64,000 nucleotides of DNA from Thermotoga neapolitana DSM 4359 (lineage in GTDB: Bacteria; Thermotogota; Thermotogae; Thermotogales; Thermotogaceae), in assembly GCF_000018945.1 (NCBI RefSeq), contig NC_011978.1, positions 714,729 to 778,728 of the forward strand, written 5' to 3'. The notes below the pieces were generated by a model. That model was not told the DNA's origin. It saw nothing but the letters and a program-made list of their open reading frames with translations, and searched no databases. This document shows positions 8,018 to 16,620 of the stretch, in pieces (the first letter of the stretch is position 1; each line of letters starts with the position of its first letter). The position numbers and the translations under genes were made by a program.

Positions 8018-8989
8018 GTGAAAAAATGGCTTCTGATTTTGGCTCTGGTCCTTCTTTTTTCCGTGGTCTTTTCCTTCTCTCCACCTGTTGATTCCCCACG
8101 TGTTTCAGCGAGTTTCGGTGAGTACAGAGGAAGTGGAAACAGAGGACCGCATTTTCACATGGGGATGGACTTCTCCACTGGTTTGAAAGAAGGCGTTCCC
8201 ATCTACGCTTCTGAAAGAGGGTGGCTCGTCAGGCTCGAGATCGACAGAGACGATATATACGGCTACACGGTGGTTCTAGAACACGAAAACGGCTACAGAA
8301 CGCTGTACGCTCATTTGAGTGGTTTTGCAAAGAAACTCGAAGTGATCGTGGAGTCTCTGAAAGAAGAGTTCGGAGACGTGAGGATTGTTGTGGAGTTCCC
8401 AGAAAAAGAGATCTGGTTTGAAAAGGGAGAAGTTGTGGGATACTCCGGTACTACCGGGGAAGCGCCCATACCACACGCACACTTTGAGATAAGAGACAAA
8501 AAAGAAGAAGTTTCTTACGATCCATCGAATTTCCTGAACCTTCAAAAACCCGTGGATGAAGATATCTTCCTGGAAAATCTGAAAATAGGAGACAACGTTT
8601 ATGACTTCGTTGAAAACAGAACCTACCCGTTCACCGGAAACTTTCCAGTTCTTTCCATAAAGGCCTATTCTCGAGGATTCAACAACACTCTGGGGCTCAA
8701 GAAGATCTCTCTCTTGATGGAAGGAGAAGAGATCTATCAGATCTCCTTTGAACAGATTCCATGGTCTGAGTTCACAAATGTCTGGGGAGTGTACGACAGA
8801 AAGTCCGTATCGGCGGCGTACAGATTCGAACTCTGGTACAAACTCTTTCCAGAGACGTTTTCTTCGCTTGTGAAAGTCAACAAATTTCCGGAAATTGGAA
8901 AGTTCCCAGACTTTGCCAAGTACACCATCGTGCTGGAGGATATATGGGGTATGAAGAAGGAGTTTTCCTTCTATCTGCAAAGGAGGTGA
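8018..8989 (+). CDS. Exported M23 (LytM-like) peptidase, 323 aa
   Basis: An N-terminal signal peptide (about 1-20, hydrophobic core LLILALVLLFSVVF) exports it to the periplasm. The M23 domain (about 28-170) has the zinc ligands HFHMGMD and the catalytic HAHFE. Enzymes with both motifs cut peptidoglycan cross-links, so cell-wall remodelling is likely. An insertion of about 35 residues separates the two motifs. The C-terminal half (about 180-323) is of unknown fold and may bind the wall or a partner. A good ribosome site (GAGGAGGG) precedes ATG. Confidence 0.88.
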   Translation: MKKWLLILALVLLFSVVFSFSPPVDSPRVSASFGEYRGSGNRGPHFHMGMDFSTGLKEGVPIYASERGWLVRLEIDRDDIYGYTVVLEHENGYRTLYAHLSGFAKKLEVIVESLKEEFGDVRIVVEFPEKEIWFEKGEVVGYSGTTGEAPIPHAHFEIRDKKEEVSYDPSNFLNLQKPVDEDIFLENLKIGDNVYDFVENRTYPFTGNFPVLSIKAYSRGFNNTLGLKKISLLMEGEEIYQISFEQIPWSEFTNVWGVYDRKSVSAAYRFELWYKLFPETFSSLVKVNKFPEIGKFPDFAKYTIVLEDIWGMKKEFSFYLQRR

Positions 8990-8990
8990 A

Positions 8991-9320
8991 GTGGTGCTCT
9001 TTTTGTTCTTCGGGAAAAAGAAGAAGAATCTGGATAGGGATCCTTTCTACAGAGAAAAGGGGGCTCTGGTTGTTTACATAAAGTGTGATCGATGTGGAGA
9101 GGTGTTCAGAAGTCATCTGAGGCGGGGATACGACTTCATCGTGGACTATGACAATCCAGGCGTTCCTTACAAGATAGATAAACTCTACGTAGGCTCTAAA
9201 TGTCCCAACAGAATCCATCTTGTTGCAACGTTCACATCTTCCTACAAACCGGTGTCGGTTTCCATCGAGGGTGGCAGTTTTATCACAAAAGAAGAGTATG
9301 AAGACGCTCAAAAACAATAA
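8991..9320 (+). CDS. Small protein with a CxxC knuckle, 109 aa, unknown function
   Basis: I do not recognise a named family. The N terminus is hydrophobic then lysine-rich (VLFLFFGKKKK). KCDRCGEVF supplies a CxxC pair and GSKCPNRIHL a third Cys followed by His, which could form one zinc site. The gene starts 2 nt after the M23 peptidase stop behind AGGAGGTGA. GTG at 8991 or at 8994 is possible; the second gives better spacing. Translational coupling to the peptidase is likely. Its role is unknown. Confidence 0.7.
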   Translation: MVLFLFFGKKKKNLDRDPFYREKGALVVYIKCDRCGEVFRSHLRRGYDFIVDYDNPGVPYKIDKLYVGSKCPNRIHLVATFTSSYKPVSVSIEGGSFITKEEYEDAQKQ

Positions 9321-9393
9321 TGTAATCTTCTTTTAAGGGAAGATATGATAAACTATCAAGGCTGTCATACGACCAGCGAAAGGAGGATGGGAA

Positions 9394-10581
9394 ATGAGGA
9401 GACTTTTCACCAGTGAAAGTGTCACAGAAGGTCACCCTGACAAGGTTGCGGATCAGATCTCGGATGCCATACTGGACGCCATGCTCGAGCAGGATCCAAA
9501 GAGCAGAGTCGCCGTTGAAACGCTCGTTACCACGGGGCTCGTCATCGTAGCAGGAGAAGTTACAACGAGGGCGTACGTGGAGATACCAGATATCGTGAGA
9601 AAAACGATCCTTGAGATAGGATACACAAGGGCAAAGTACGGTTTCGATGGAGAGACGTGTGGAGTGCTCACAAGCATACACAGTCAGTCTCCAGATATAG
9701 CGCTCGGTGTGGACAAGGCACTCGAGGTGAAAAGTGGAGAAGAGGTAGCGGACGAACTGGAGGCACTGGGTGCAGGAGACCAGGGAATCATGTTCGGTTA
9801 CGCCACAAACGAAACACCCGAATACATGCCGCTTCCAATCACGCTTGCTCACCGCCTGGCTATGAGACTTGCTGAAGTCAGAAAGAAGGGCATACTTCCA
9901 TTTCTGAGGCCAGATGGGAAAACACAGGTGACGATAGAGTACGAGGACGACAAGCCGGTGCGTGTTGACACCGTCCTCATATCCACTCAGCACGACCCGG
10001 ACATCTCCCAGGCGGATCTGAGAGAGGCGATCATCGAACACGTTATAAATCCTGTCATACCGGAAGAGTACAGAGATGATAAGATGAAAATTCTCGTCAA
10101 TCCTACAGGAAGGTTCGTCCTTGGTGGTCCAATGGCGGACACGGGGCTTACCGGCAGAAAGATAATAGTTGATACCTACGGAGGATGGGTGCCCCACGGA
10201 GGAGGTGCCTTCAGCGGTAAAGACCCAACGAAGGTTGACAGATCGGCTCACTATATGGCAAGATATGTAGCGAAGAACGTGGTCGCCGCAGGTCTTGCTG
10301 ACAAATTCCTCATACAGCTCTCTTATGCTATAGGTGTCGCAAAACCCGTTTCCATACTGATCGACACGTTCGGCACAGCGAAGGTTGACGAGGAAAAACT
10401 CCTCAAGGTGATCACCGAGATCTTCGATTTCAGGCCCGGGGCGATCATAAAGAAACTCAATCTACTGAGGCCCATTTACAGGAAGACAGCAGCTTACGGT
10501 CATTTCGGTAGAAACGAGGAAGAATTCACATGGGAAAAACTCGACATGGTCGATGAGTTGAAAAGAGCCTTCAACATGTGA
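9394..10581 (+). CDS. metK: S-adenosylmethionine synthase, 395 aa
   Basis: It makes S-adenosylmethionine from methionine and ATP. The signatures are present: [19 protein letters not shown] at the N terminus, [12 protein letters not shown] in the middle, and [17 protein letters not shown] (phosphate-binding loop). The length is standard. The 73-nt gap upstream has a possible -10 (TATGAT, 9344-9349) but no convincing -35, and it is too short for a SAM riboswitch, which I looked for and did not find. AAAGGAGGATG provides the ribosome site. It supplies the methyltransferase encoded upstream, among others. Confidence 0.98.
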   Translation: MRRLFTSESVTEGHPDKVADQISDAILDAMLEQDPKSRVAVETLVTTGLVIVAGEVTTRAYVEIPDIVRKTILEIGYTRAKYGFDGETCGVLTSIHSQSPDIALGVDKALEVKSGEEVADELEALGAGDQGIMFGYATNETPEYMPLPITLAHRLAMRLAEVRKKGILPFLRPDGKTQVTIEYEDDKPVRVDTVLISTQHDPDISQADLREAIIEHVINPVIPEEYRDDKMKILVNPTGRFVLGGPMADTGLTGRKIIVDTYGGWVPHGGGAFSGKDPTKVDRSAHYMARYVAKNVVAAGLADKFLIQLSYAIGVAKPVSILIDTFGTAKVDEEKLLKVITEIFDFRPGAIIKKLNLLRPIYRKTAAYGHFGRNEEEFTWEKLDMVDELKRAFNM

Positions 10582-10596
10582 GGGAGGGATTGAGTA

Positions 10597-10896
10597 GTGC
10601 CTAACACGAAATCTGCTAAAAAGAGGGTCAGGGTTTCTGAAAAAAGAAGACTGAGGAACAAAGCTTACAAGACCTTTTTCAAAAACAGAATAAAGGAAGT
10701 CATCAAGGCCATAGAAAACGGCGAGCCAAAAGAAGTGGTCCTGGAACTCGCCAGGAAAGCGCAGGCTGCCATCGATAAAGCGGTATCAAAGGGAGTCATT
10801 CACAAAAACCAGGGAGCGAGAAGAAAAGAAAGACTCTTCAAGAGAGTGAACGAGTACCTGAAGAGCCTGGAAGCAGCTGAAACGACTCAGGAGTGA
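10597..10896 (+). CDS. rpsT: 30S ribosomal protein S20, 99 aa
   Basis: This lysine- and arginine-rich all-helical protein binds 16S rRNA in the small subunit body. It begins with [20 protein letters not shown] and has the usual [23 protein letters not shown] near the end. A GTG start follows GGGAGGG at the metK stop, 15 nt downstream of metK. A hairpin after the stop probably ends or weakens this transcript. Confidence 0.97.
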   Translation: MPNTKSAKKRVRVSEKRRLRNKAYKTFFKNRIKEVIKAIENGEPKEVVLELARKAQAAIDKAVSKGVIHKNQGARRKERLFKRVNEYLKSLEAAETTQE

Positions 10897-10912
10897 ATTT
10901 TTCCTCGACCTT

Positions 10913-10948
10913 GAAATCCAGCCCCCTCAGCGGGGCATTTCTGGTTTT
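10913..10948 (+). terminator. Terminator-like hairpin after rpsT
   Basis: GCCCC (10921-10925) pairs with GGGGC (10932-10936), extended by GAAAT (10913-10917) with ATTTC (10937-10941) across a 3-nt bulge. TGGTTTT follows. The T-run is short, so it may be a partial terminator; the next gene starts 22 nt later. Confidence 0.6.
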
Positions 10949-10969
10949 AAAATTTGAGGAGGGATACCT

Positions 10970-11632
10970 ATGGAAAGGGTGATAGGGGATTTTTTGAAAC
11001 TGGTTGTCGAGAACTGGTACTTTTCCCTTCCCGCAGCCCTCTTTCTGATGTTCGCATCCAGGTACGTTGAACACGTTGCGTTTGCCGTGCTGGGATTTGT
11101 GATGGGAATCAACTTCGTTTTTCCTCTTCTGTCAAAAGTGGAATCCCTGAGTAGTTATCTTTCCAACGAGAATGTGCGAACGATCGTCATGGTGGCCGTT
11201 GGAGTTCTGACAGCGGTTGTGATATACGTTCTGTACAAGTACCTGGTCTTTCTGGCTGCTTTTGTGACCGTTTCTTTTCTTGCCTACTATGTGATAAACT
11301 TCATGGTGAATTCTTTCAACATACAGGATGTACAGTATATGAACTGGATAACGCTGGGACTGTCCGTTCTGATAGGCTTTCTTGCAGGAATCACAGCGTA
11401 CAGAAAAGAAAAAGACTTTGCGAGAATGCTTTCGGTGATAGTGGGGGCCGCTGTTTTGGCCGCTCTGGTCCTTCATTATCTTTCCGGGATGTTCGGCATG
11501 GAGTTTCGCCCAGAAAGCTTTTTTGAGAACAAATCGATGGTGCTCTTCTATGTTTCGCTCTTTCTTCTGTTTCTGTTCGTTGCCTCCTGGTACACGTTCA
11601 GGAAAAGACCTTCTCCAAAATCCGAATTGTAA
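10970..11632 (+). CDS. Integral membrane protein with about 7 helices, 220 aa, unknown function
   Basis: Hydrophobic segments fill most of the chain, at about residues 13-30, 35-55, 70-90, 93-112, 124-142, 152-170 and 188-208. The short loops are charged, and the C terminus (FRKRPSPKSEL) is basic and so probably cytoplasmic. No catalytic or transport motif was recognised. The pattern recalls the DUF4203-type polytopic proteins, but this is only a resemblance. GAGGAGGG precedes ATG. It sits between rpsT and a two-component system that might regulate or sense with it; nothing in the sequence proves this. Confidence 0.75.
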   Translation: MERVIGDFLKLVVENWYFSLPAALFLMFASRYVEHVAFAVLGFVMGINFVFPLLSKVESLSSYLSNENVRTIVMVAVGVLTAVVIYVLYKYLVFLAAFVTVSFLAYYVINFMVNSFNIQDVQYMNWITLGLSVLIGFLAGITAYRKEKDFARMLSVIVGAAVLAALVLHYLSGMFGMEFRPESFFENKSMVLFYVSLFLLFLFVASWYTFRKRPSPKSEL

Positions 11633-11658
11633 TGTTAAAATAGTATAGAAATCACATG

Positions 11659-11691
11659 AAAGGAGGTGTACCCCTCTCAGGGGGATTGAAA
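11659..11691 (+). promoter_or_regulatory. Hairpin between two ribosome sites ahead of the response regulator
   Basis: AAGGAGGTG (11659-11667) is followed by the hairpin CCCCT-ctc-AGGGG (11671-11683), then GATTGAAA and ATG 11692. The strong site is too far from that ATG unless the hairpin closes the gap. The GGGGGA at 11680-11685 is well spaced but buried in the stem. Translation may also start at ATG 11656, in frame, adding 12 residues. Confidence 0.45.
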
Positions 11692-12411
11692 ATGGCGAAG
11701 AAGAAGATCCTGGTTGTCGACGATGACCCTGCAATTTTGGAACTGGTAGGATACAACCTGGCAAAGGAAGGCTACGACGTTCTGAAGGCGTACGATGGAG
11801 AAGAAGCGCTGAAACTTGCCAACGAAGAAGACGTGGACATGTTCATCGTGGATATTATGCTTCCGGGAATGGACGGGTTCGAACTGGTAAGAAAGATCAG
11901 ATCTATGGAAAAATACAGAAACACTCCGGTTATCTTTCTGAGCGCAAAGGGTGAAGAGTTCGACAAGGTTCTTGGATTGGAACTTGGAGCCGACGACTAC
12001 ATAACGAAACCCTTCAGCGTGAGAGAGCTTCTTGCAAGGGTGAAGGCTATATTCAGAAGACTGTCTGCTGCCGTGCAGAGCAAGGAGGAAAGACCCAAAA
12101 AGATCACTGCAAAGGATCTCGAGATCGATGTGGAGAAATACGAAGTGAAAGTGAGAGGAAAGAAAGTGAACCTCACACCTCTGGAATTCGAACTTCTGAG
12201 GTTTCTGGCAGAAAATGAAGGAAAGGTTTTCAGCAGGGATGTGCTTCTCGACAAGCTGTGGGGGTACGACTACTACGGTGACACGAGAACGGTCGATGTG
12301 CACATCAGAAGGTTGAGAACGAAGATAGAAGAAGACCCATCGAACCCGAAATACATCATCACCGTTCGTGGAAAAGGTTACAAGTTCAGAGATCCTGGAA
12401 AGGAAGAATGA
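11692..12411 (+). CDS. OmpR/PhoB-family response regulator, 239 aa
   Basis: The receiver domain (about 4-118) has the acidic cluster VVDDDP, the phosphoacceptor Asp in MFIVDIMLPGMDG, the Thr/Ser-equivalent in VIFLSAKG and the Lys in YITKPFSVREL. The winged-helix DNA-binding domain (about 135-235) has LTPLEFELLRFLAEN, TRTVDVHIRRLRTKIE and RGKGYKF. It is partnered with the histidine kinase 3 nt downstream. The layout and kinase type resemble PhoB/PhoR, so phosphate control is possible, but targets cannot be read from this window. An in-frame ATG at 11656 is an alternative start. Confidence 0.95.
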   Translation: MAKKKILVVDDDPAILELVGYNLAKEGYDVLKAYDGEEALKLANEEDVDMFIVDIMLPGMDGFELVRKIRSMEKYRNTPVIFLSAKGEEFDKVLGLELGADDYITKPFSVRELLARVKAIFRRLSAAVQSKEERPKKITAKDLEIDVEKYEVKVRGKKVNLTPLEFELLRFLAENEGKVFSRDVLLDKLWGYDYYGDTRTVDVHIRRLRTKIEEDPSNPKYIITVRGKGYKFRDPGKEE

Positions 12412-12414
12412 TCC

Positions 12415-13653
12415 ATGGAACTGTTTTTGATCGTCGCAGGAGTCCTGCTGTTTGCCTTGCTTGTTTTCTTTTTCAGAAGGAAGTTATCTGAGTACAGGAT
12501 ATTCATAAAAAAAGTGGCGGATATGCTGGGGGAAAAGGATGTTCCCCCACTTTATCTTTTCGAGCGTTTGAAAAAGTACATCGACAATCTGAAAGACAGA
12601 ATCGCTCGCGTGGAAGTCAGCCGGGACAATTTTCTCACCATACTCAACAGTCTCAGTGAACCCATATTCATCCTCGACAGAGAGGGGAACATCACATTTT
12701 TGAACGAAGCTGCTCGAAGGCTCGTTCAGGATAGAATCAGTCCTGAGGGAAGACGCTACTATGAGATATTCGAGGATTACTACATAAACGAAATGGTCGA
12801 GGAAACAATAAAAAGCCTGGAACCACAGGAAGGAACACTGGTCACATACATAGAAAACGACAAGAAGTACTTTCACGTGAAGGTGATTCCCGTCGATCTG
12901 AAAAGCGGTGACAAGATCTTTGTCATTCTCTTCCACGATGTGACGAAGGAAAGGAAACTGGATGAGATGAGACGTGAGTTCATCGCAACGGTCTCTCATG
13001 AACTCAGAACACCTCTCACTTCCATCCATGGATACGCGGAAACACTGCTGGAAGACGATCTCGAAAACAAAGAACTCGTCAAAAGATTTCTCAAGATCAT
13101 TGAAGAAGAATCAGCACGCATGACACACCTTATAAACGACCTGCTGGATCTTGAAAAGATGGAAGAAAGTTCTGTTGAGTTTGAGATGAAGGAACTCGAT
13201 CTTTGTGAAGTGGTGGATTACGTTTACAGGATAGTTCAGCCCATCGCGGAAGAAAACGAAGTGGAACTCGAGATCGATTGCGAGAATGTTACAGTCAAAG
13301 GAAACAAAGAAAGGCTCATCCAGATGCTTCTGAACCTCGTGGACAACGCTGTCAAGTACACTTCCCTCAAGGAAAAAGGAGAAAAGAAAGTCTGGGTTAG
13401 GGCTTACGATACACCCGATTGGGCCGTTATAGAGGTGGAAGATACGGGACCCGGTATTCCAAAAGAGGCCCAGAGCAGGATCTTTGAAAAATTCTTCAGA
13501 GTGGACAAGGCAAGATCGAGGAAAATGGGAGGCACTGGCCTTGGCCTCACCATAGTGAAGACGATTGTCGACAGGCACGGTGGAAAGATAGAAGTAGAAA
13601 GCGAGGTCGGACAGGGTACACTCATGAGGGTGTATCTGCCCAAGGGTAGGTGA
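12415..13653 (+). CDS. PhoR-like sensor histidine kinase, 412 aa
   Basis: One N-terminal membrane helix (about 2-20) is followed directly by a cytoplasmic linker, with no extracytoplasmic sensor. A PAS domain lies at about 65-180 (ILNSLSEPIFILDREGNITFLNEAA written in two parts: ILNSLSEPIFIL and DREGNITFLNEAA). The HisKA domain has SHELRTPLTSIHGYAE with the phosphorylated His near 194. The ATPase domain shows LLNLVDNAVKY (N box), VEDTGPGIP (G1) and GGTGLGLTIVK (G2). The domain order is that of PhoR/WalK kinases. It is co-transcribed with the upstream response regulator. Confidence 0.95.
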   Translation: MELFLIVAGVLLFALLVFFFRRKLSEYRIFIKKVADMLGEKDVPPLYLFERLKKYIDNLKDRIARVEVSRDNFLTILNSLSEPIFILDREGNITFLNEAARRLVQDRISPEGRRYYEIFEDYYINEMVEETIKSLEPQEGTLVTYIENDKKYFHVKVIPVDLKSGDKIFVILFHDVTKERKLDEMRREFIATVSHELRTPLTSIHGYAETLLEDDLENKELVKRFLKIIEEESARMTHLINDLLDLEKMEESSVEFEMKELDLCEVVDYVYRIVQPIAEENEVELEIDCENVTVKGNKERLIQMLLNLVDNAVKYTSLKEKGEKKVWVRAYDTPDWAVIEVEDTGPGIPKEAQSRIFEKFFRVDKARSRKMGGTGLGLTIVKTIVDRHGGKIEVESEVGQGTLMRVYLPKGR

Positions 13654-13657
13654 TGAC

Positions 13658-14962
13658 ATGAGGGCTTACGATGTTATTCTGAAGAAAAGAAACGGTGAAA
13701 AATTGTCCAGAGAAGAGATAAAGTTCATGGTGGAAGGATTCGTGAGAGGGGAAATACCTGACTACCAGATGGCGGCGTTTCTGATGGCGATCTTTTTTCG
13801 CCATCTGGACGAGGAGGAGACCTACTATCTCACCGAAGTCATGATGAGATCAGGAGAGGTTCTGGATCTTTCGGAAATACCTGGAAAGAAGGTTGACAAG
13901 CACTCAACTGGAGGTGTTGGGGATAAGACCACCCTCGTCGTTGCTCCACTCGTTGCCTCCTGCGGGGTTCCCATTGCGAAGATGTCTGGGCGAGCCCTTG
14001 GACACACGGGAGGAACAATCGACAAATTGGAGTCTATACCGGGATTCAGGACGGAGCTTTCCATAGATGAATTCGTTGAAAACGTAAAAAAATACGGCAT
14101 AGCGATTGTGGGACAGACGGGAAATCTTGTCCCTGCGGACAAGAAAATATACGCTCTGCGTGATGCCACAGCAACCGTTGATGAACTCTCGCTGATCGCA
14201 TCGAGTATTATGAGCAAAAAACTTGCTGCTGGGAGCGATGCGTTCGTTCTGGACGTGAAGTTTGGAACGGGTGCGTTCATAAAAGACATTGAAGAATCCA
14301 GAAAACTTGCCGGCTTGATGCTGGAAATAGCAAAACGCCATGGTAGAAAAGCGGCCGCTGTTCTTTCGAACATGAACCAGCCGCTGGGACGTTTCATAGG
14401 AAACTCTCTGGAAGTGATAGAGGCTATAGAGACCCTCAAAGGACGCGGCCCAGAGGATCTGGTAGAACTTTCGATCACCCTTGGTGCTTTGATGCTCGAA
14501 CTTGCGGGAGTTTCTGAATTTGAAAATGGAAAGAAGATATTGAAGAAAAAGATCGAAACGGGGGAAGCCCTCGAAAAGTTCCGTGTACTCATAAAAGCAC
14601 AGGGTGGAGATGAGAGAGTGGTTGACGATCCATGGAAGTTTTTGGCCGTTTCGAAGAAGATAGAGGAGTTCAAAGCCGAAAGAGATGGATACGTATCCTT
14701 CATAGACACCGAAAAGGTGGGAACGGCTTCCATGCTTTTGGGTGCTGGAAGAAAGAAAAAAGAGGATAGAATAGATCACAGCGTGGGAATAGTTGTTGAG
14801 AAGAAACTGGGAGACTTCGTGGAAAAAGGAGAAACGATCGCAAGGCTTTATGTTTCAGAAAAGAGCGACCTGGAAAGTGCTATGAAACTTCTGAAGGAAG
14901 CATATGTGGTGTCTGATACTCCACCAGAGCCATTCAGAGTGGTAGAAGAGGTGATCAAATGA
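13658..14962 (+). CDS. pdp: Pyrimidine-nucleoside phosphorylase, 434 aa
   Basis: This enzyme phosphorolyses thymidine, uridine or deoxyuridine to free base and (deoxy)ribose 1-phosphate for salvage. The family signatures are visible: KHSTGGVGDKTTLVVAP (phosphate and sugar site), SGRALGHTGGTIDKLESIPG, and a DVKFGTGAF strand. The C-terminal alpha/beta domain (about 345-434) is present, so the length matches the dimeric bacterial enzyme. It starts 4 nt after the kinase gene and overlaps the NAGPA-domain gene by 4 nt. Confidence 0.95.
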   Translation: MRAYDVILKKRNGEKLSREEIKFMVEGFVRGEIPDYQMAAFLMAIFFRHLDEEETYYLTEVMMRSGEVLDLSEIPGKKVDKHSTGGVGDKTTLVVAPLVASCGVPIAKMSGRALGHTGGTIDKLESIPGFRTELSIDEFVENVKKYGIAIVGQTGNLVPADKKIYALRDATATVDELSLIASSIMSKKLAAGSDAFVLDVKFGTGAFIKDIEESRKLAGLMLEIAKRHGRKAAAVLSNMNQPLGRFIGNSLEVIEAIETLKGRGPEDLVELSITLGALMLELAGVSEFENGKKILKKKIETGEALEKFRVLIKAQGGDERVVDDPWKFLAVSKKIEEFKAERDGYVSFIDTEKVGTASMLLGAGRKKKEDRIDHSVGIVVEKKLGDFVEKGETIARLYVSEKSDLESAMKLLKEAYVVSDTPPEPFRVVEEVIK

Positions 14963-16620
14963 AACAACTGATGTTCATCTTTCTCCTTCTTGCCTGTCTT
15001 TCCTTTGCTTCATACGTGATTAGCGGAAAAGAAGCATTTCCTGTAAGAAGTGTTTTCAGGGACGGTGTCTACTACGTTTACGTGGAAGATCTTTCACCGG
15101 TTGGTGTTGGTTACATACACGCAAACGGTTACCACTACGTTGTCTACGATGATCATGTGCTCTTTGTGAAAGAGAAAGAAACGGTACTGGATTTTGTGAA
15201 GAAACTCTCCCCACCTCTTTTTCTGGAAGGAAAACTCCTTCTTCCAATCGATGCTGTGAAAGAGTTGATGGAAGGCTTTCAGGTTTACACAAAAGGAGAA
15301 AACGTGCTCATCTACAACTCCCTGCCGATACTTCTTTCCGCCACAAAAGAAAAAGACAGGATAGTCATCTCTTACACGGGTGTTCTCGTGCCGGACATGG
15401 TGGAAGTTGAAAAGAGCATGGGCAGGGTCGTCTTGAAGATCTCCCCTGTGGTGGAAAACATTCCCGTGGTCTCAGAAGGAATAGAGGTGAAGCCGGGGAA
15501 AAATGAGATCACCATCATCACTAGCATCGGAAACTTCTACCCAGATGTGAGGTTGACTTTTGAGAAGAATCGCCTCGTCTGCCAGCTGGCGTTGATCGAG
15601 GGGTTTTTCGGGAAACTTGAGATAGCCGATGGTGTTGTGTTCGAACGTAAGATAGAAGAATTCGGAAAGGGAGAAAAAACGGTTGTGAACTACCTGATCA
15701 TGGACCCAGAAAAGGTCGAGGTGAAACCCGTCATAGCCGAAAAGGGCTTTGGTTCACTTGAAAAACTGGACGATATGGTAAAGAGGGTCGGTGGTGTGGC
15801 TGGTATAAACGGAAACTATTTTGATCCTGTGACGAAGTTTCCCATTGGCCTTGTCGTGATAGATGGGAAGCCCTATTCTACGATGTTTTCCGGAAGACCC
15901 ATTTTTGCGATCACCGAAGAAGGAGACGTGTTCATAGGAAGGGTGCTTGTGGATGTCACCTTGACGGTGAACGATGTGCTCTTTCTCGTCAAGGGAATCA
16001 ACACGCTCGGAGAGGGAGAAGTGCTGGTTTACACGAAGGAGTTCTCAGGCACGATTCCGAAAAAGGATGACAAGTTGTATTTCGTCGTGGAAGGAAACAC
16101 GGTGAAATATCTTGGATACAAAGAAAAGGCAGAAGGCTCAGAAAGTGTGATAGCCGTTTCGAGGAAATACGAAACCTACCTTTCCAACTTGAAGATAGGA
16201 GACAGGGCTTATCTTTCGATTCAGCCGAATCTGCCGATTCGAATAAGACAGGCGGTGGAGGGAGGGCCTCTTCTGATTCAAAATGGTGCTCCGATTCCAG
16301 ATGCCCAGGAAGAAAAGGCAAGATACGGTGGTGGAATCGCCTATGCAAAGGCACCGAGAACGGTCGTTGCTACAAAAAATGGAAAGCTTTGGTTTATCGT
16401 CTTCGAAGGTTATAATCATATAACGAGAGGGTTGAACTATGATGAACTTGTTGATTTTCTTCTTTCCAGAGGGTTCGAAGATGCCATGTGTGTCGATGGG
16501 GGAAGTTCTTCGGTAATGGCGGTGGGCGGAAACCTCTTTGGAAAAGCAGAAAACAGCACGGCAGCCATACCTGTGGGGATCGTTGTTTGGGAGAAAAAAA
16601 GCACGGAGGTGGGTGAGTGA
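14959..16620 (+). CDS. Exported phosphodiester-glycosidase (NAGPA-domain) protein, 553 aa
   Basis: A signal peptide (about 1-18, LMFIFLLLACLSFA) leads to a long N-terminal region (about 20-240) that includes a copper-amine-oxidase-N-like segment LFLEGKLLLPIDAVKELM. The C-terminal half carries the NAGPA/DUF2233 catalytic fold: GGVAGINGNYFDP, QAVEGGPLLIQNG, APRTVVA and CVDGGSSSVMA. Family members cleave GlcNAc-1-phosphodiesters or related sugar phosphodiesters. In bacteria this points to teichoic-acid-like polymers or exopolysaccharide at the envelope, but the substrate here is unknown. It overlaps pdp by 4 nt and touches the EF-G paralogue. Confidence 0.85.
   Translation: MKQLMFIFLLLACLSFASYVISGKEAFPVRSVFRDGVYYVYVEDLSPVGVGYIHANGYHYVVYDDHVLFVKEKETVLDFVKKLSPPLFLEGKLLLPIDAVKELMEGFQVYTKGENVLIYNSLPILLSATKEKDRIVISYTGVLVPDMVEVEKSMGRVVLKISPVVENIPVVSEGIEVKPGKNEITIITSIGNFYPDVRLTFEKNRLVCQLALIEGFFGKLEIADGVVFERKIEEFGKGEKTVVNYLIMDPEKVEVKPVIAEKGFGSLEKLDDMVKRVGGVAGINGNYFDPVTKFPIGLVVIDGKPYSTMFSGRPIFAITEEGDVFIGRVLVDVTLTVNDVLFLVKGINTLGEGEVLVYTKEFSGTIPKKDDKLYFVVEGNTVKYLGYKEKAEGSESVIAVSRKYETYLSNLKIGDRAYLSIQPNLPIRIRQAVEGGPLLIQNGAPIPDAQEEKARYGGGIAYAKAPRTVVATKNGKLWFIVFEGYNHITRGLNYDELVDFLLSRGFEDAMCVDGGSSSVMAVGGNLFGKAENSTAAIPVGIVVWEKKSTEVGE

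Noticed and set aside
9321-9393. Possible SAM riboswitch before metK
   Set aside because: The gap is only 73 nt and shows none of the conserved core elements.
10913-10948. Autoregulatory element for rpsT
   Set aside because: The hairpin lies after the gene and fits a terminator; nothing in it resembles a 16S rRNA S20 site.
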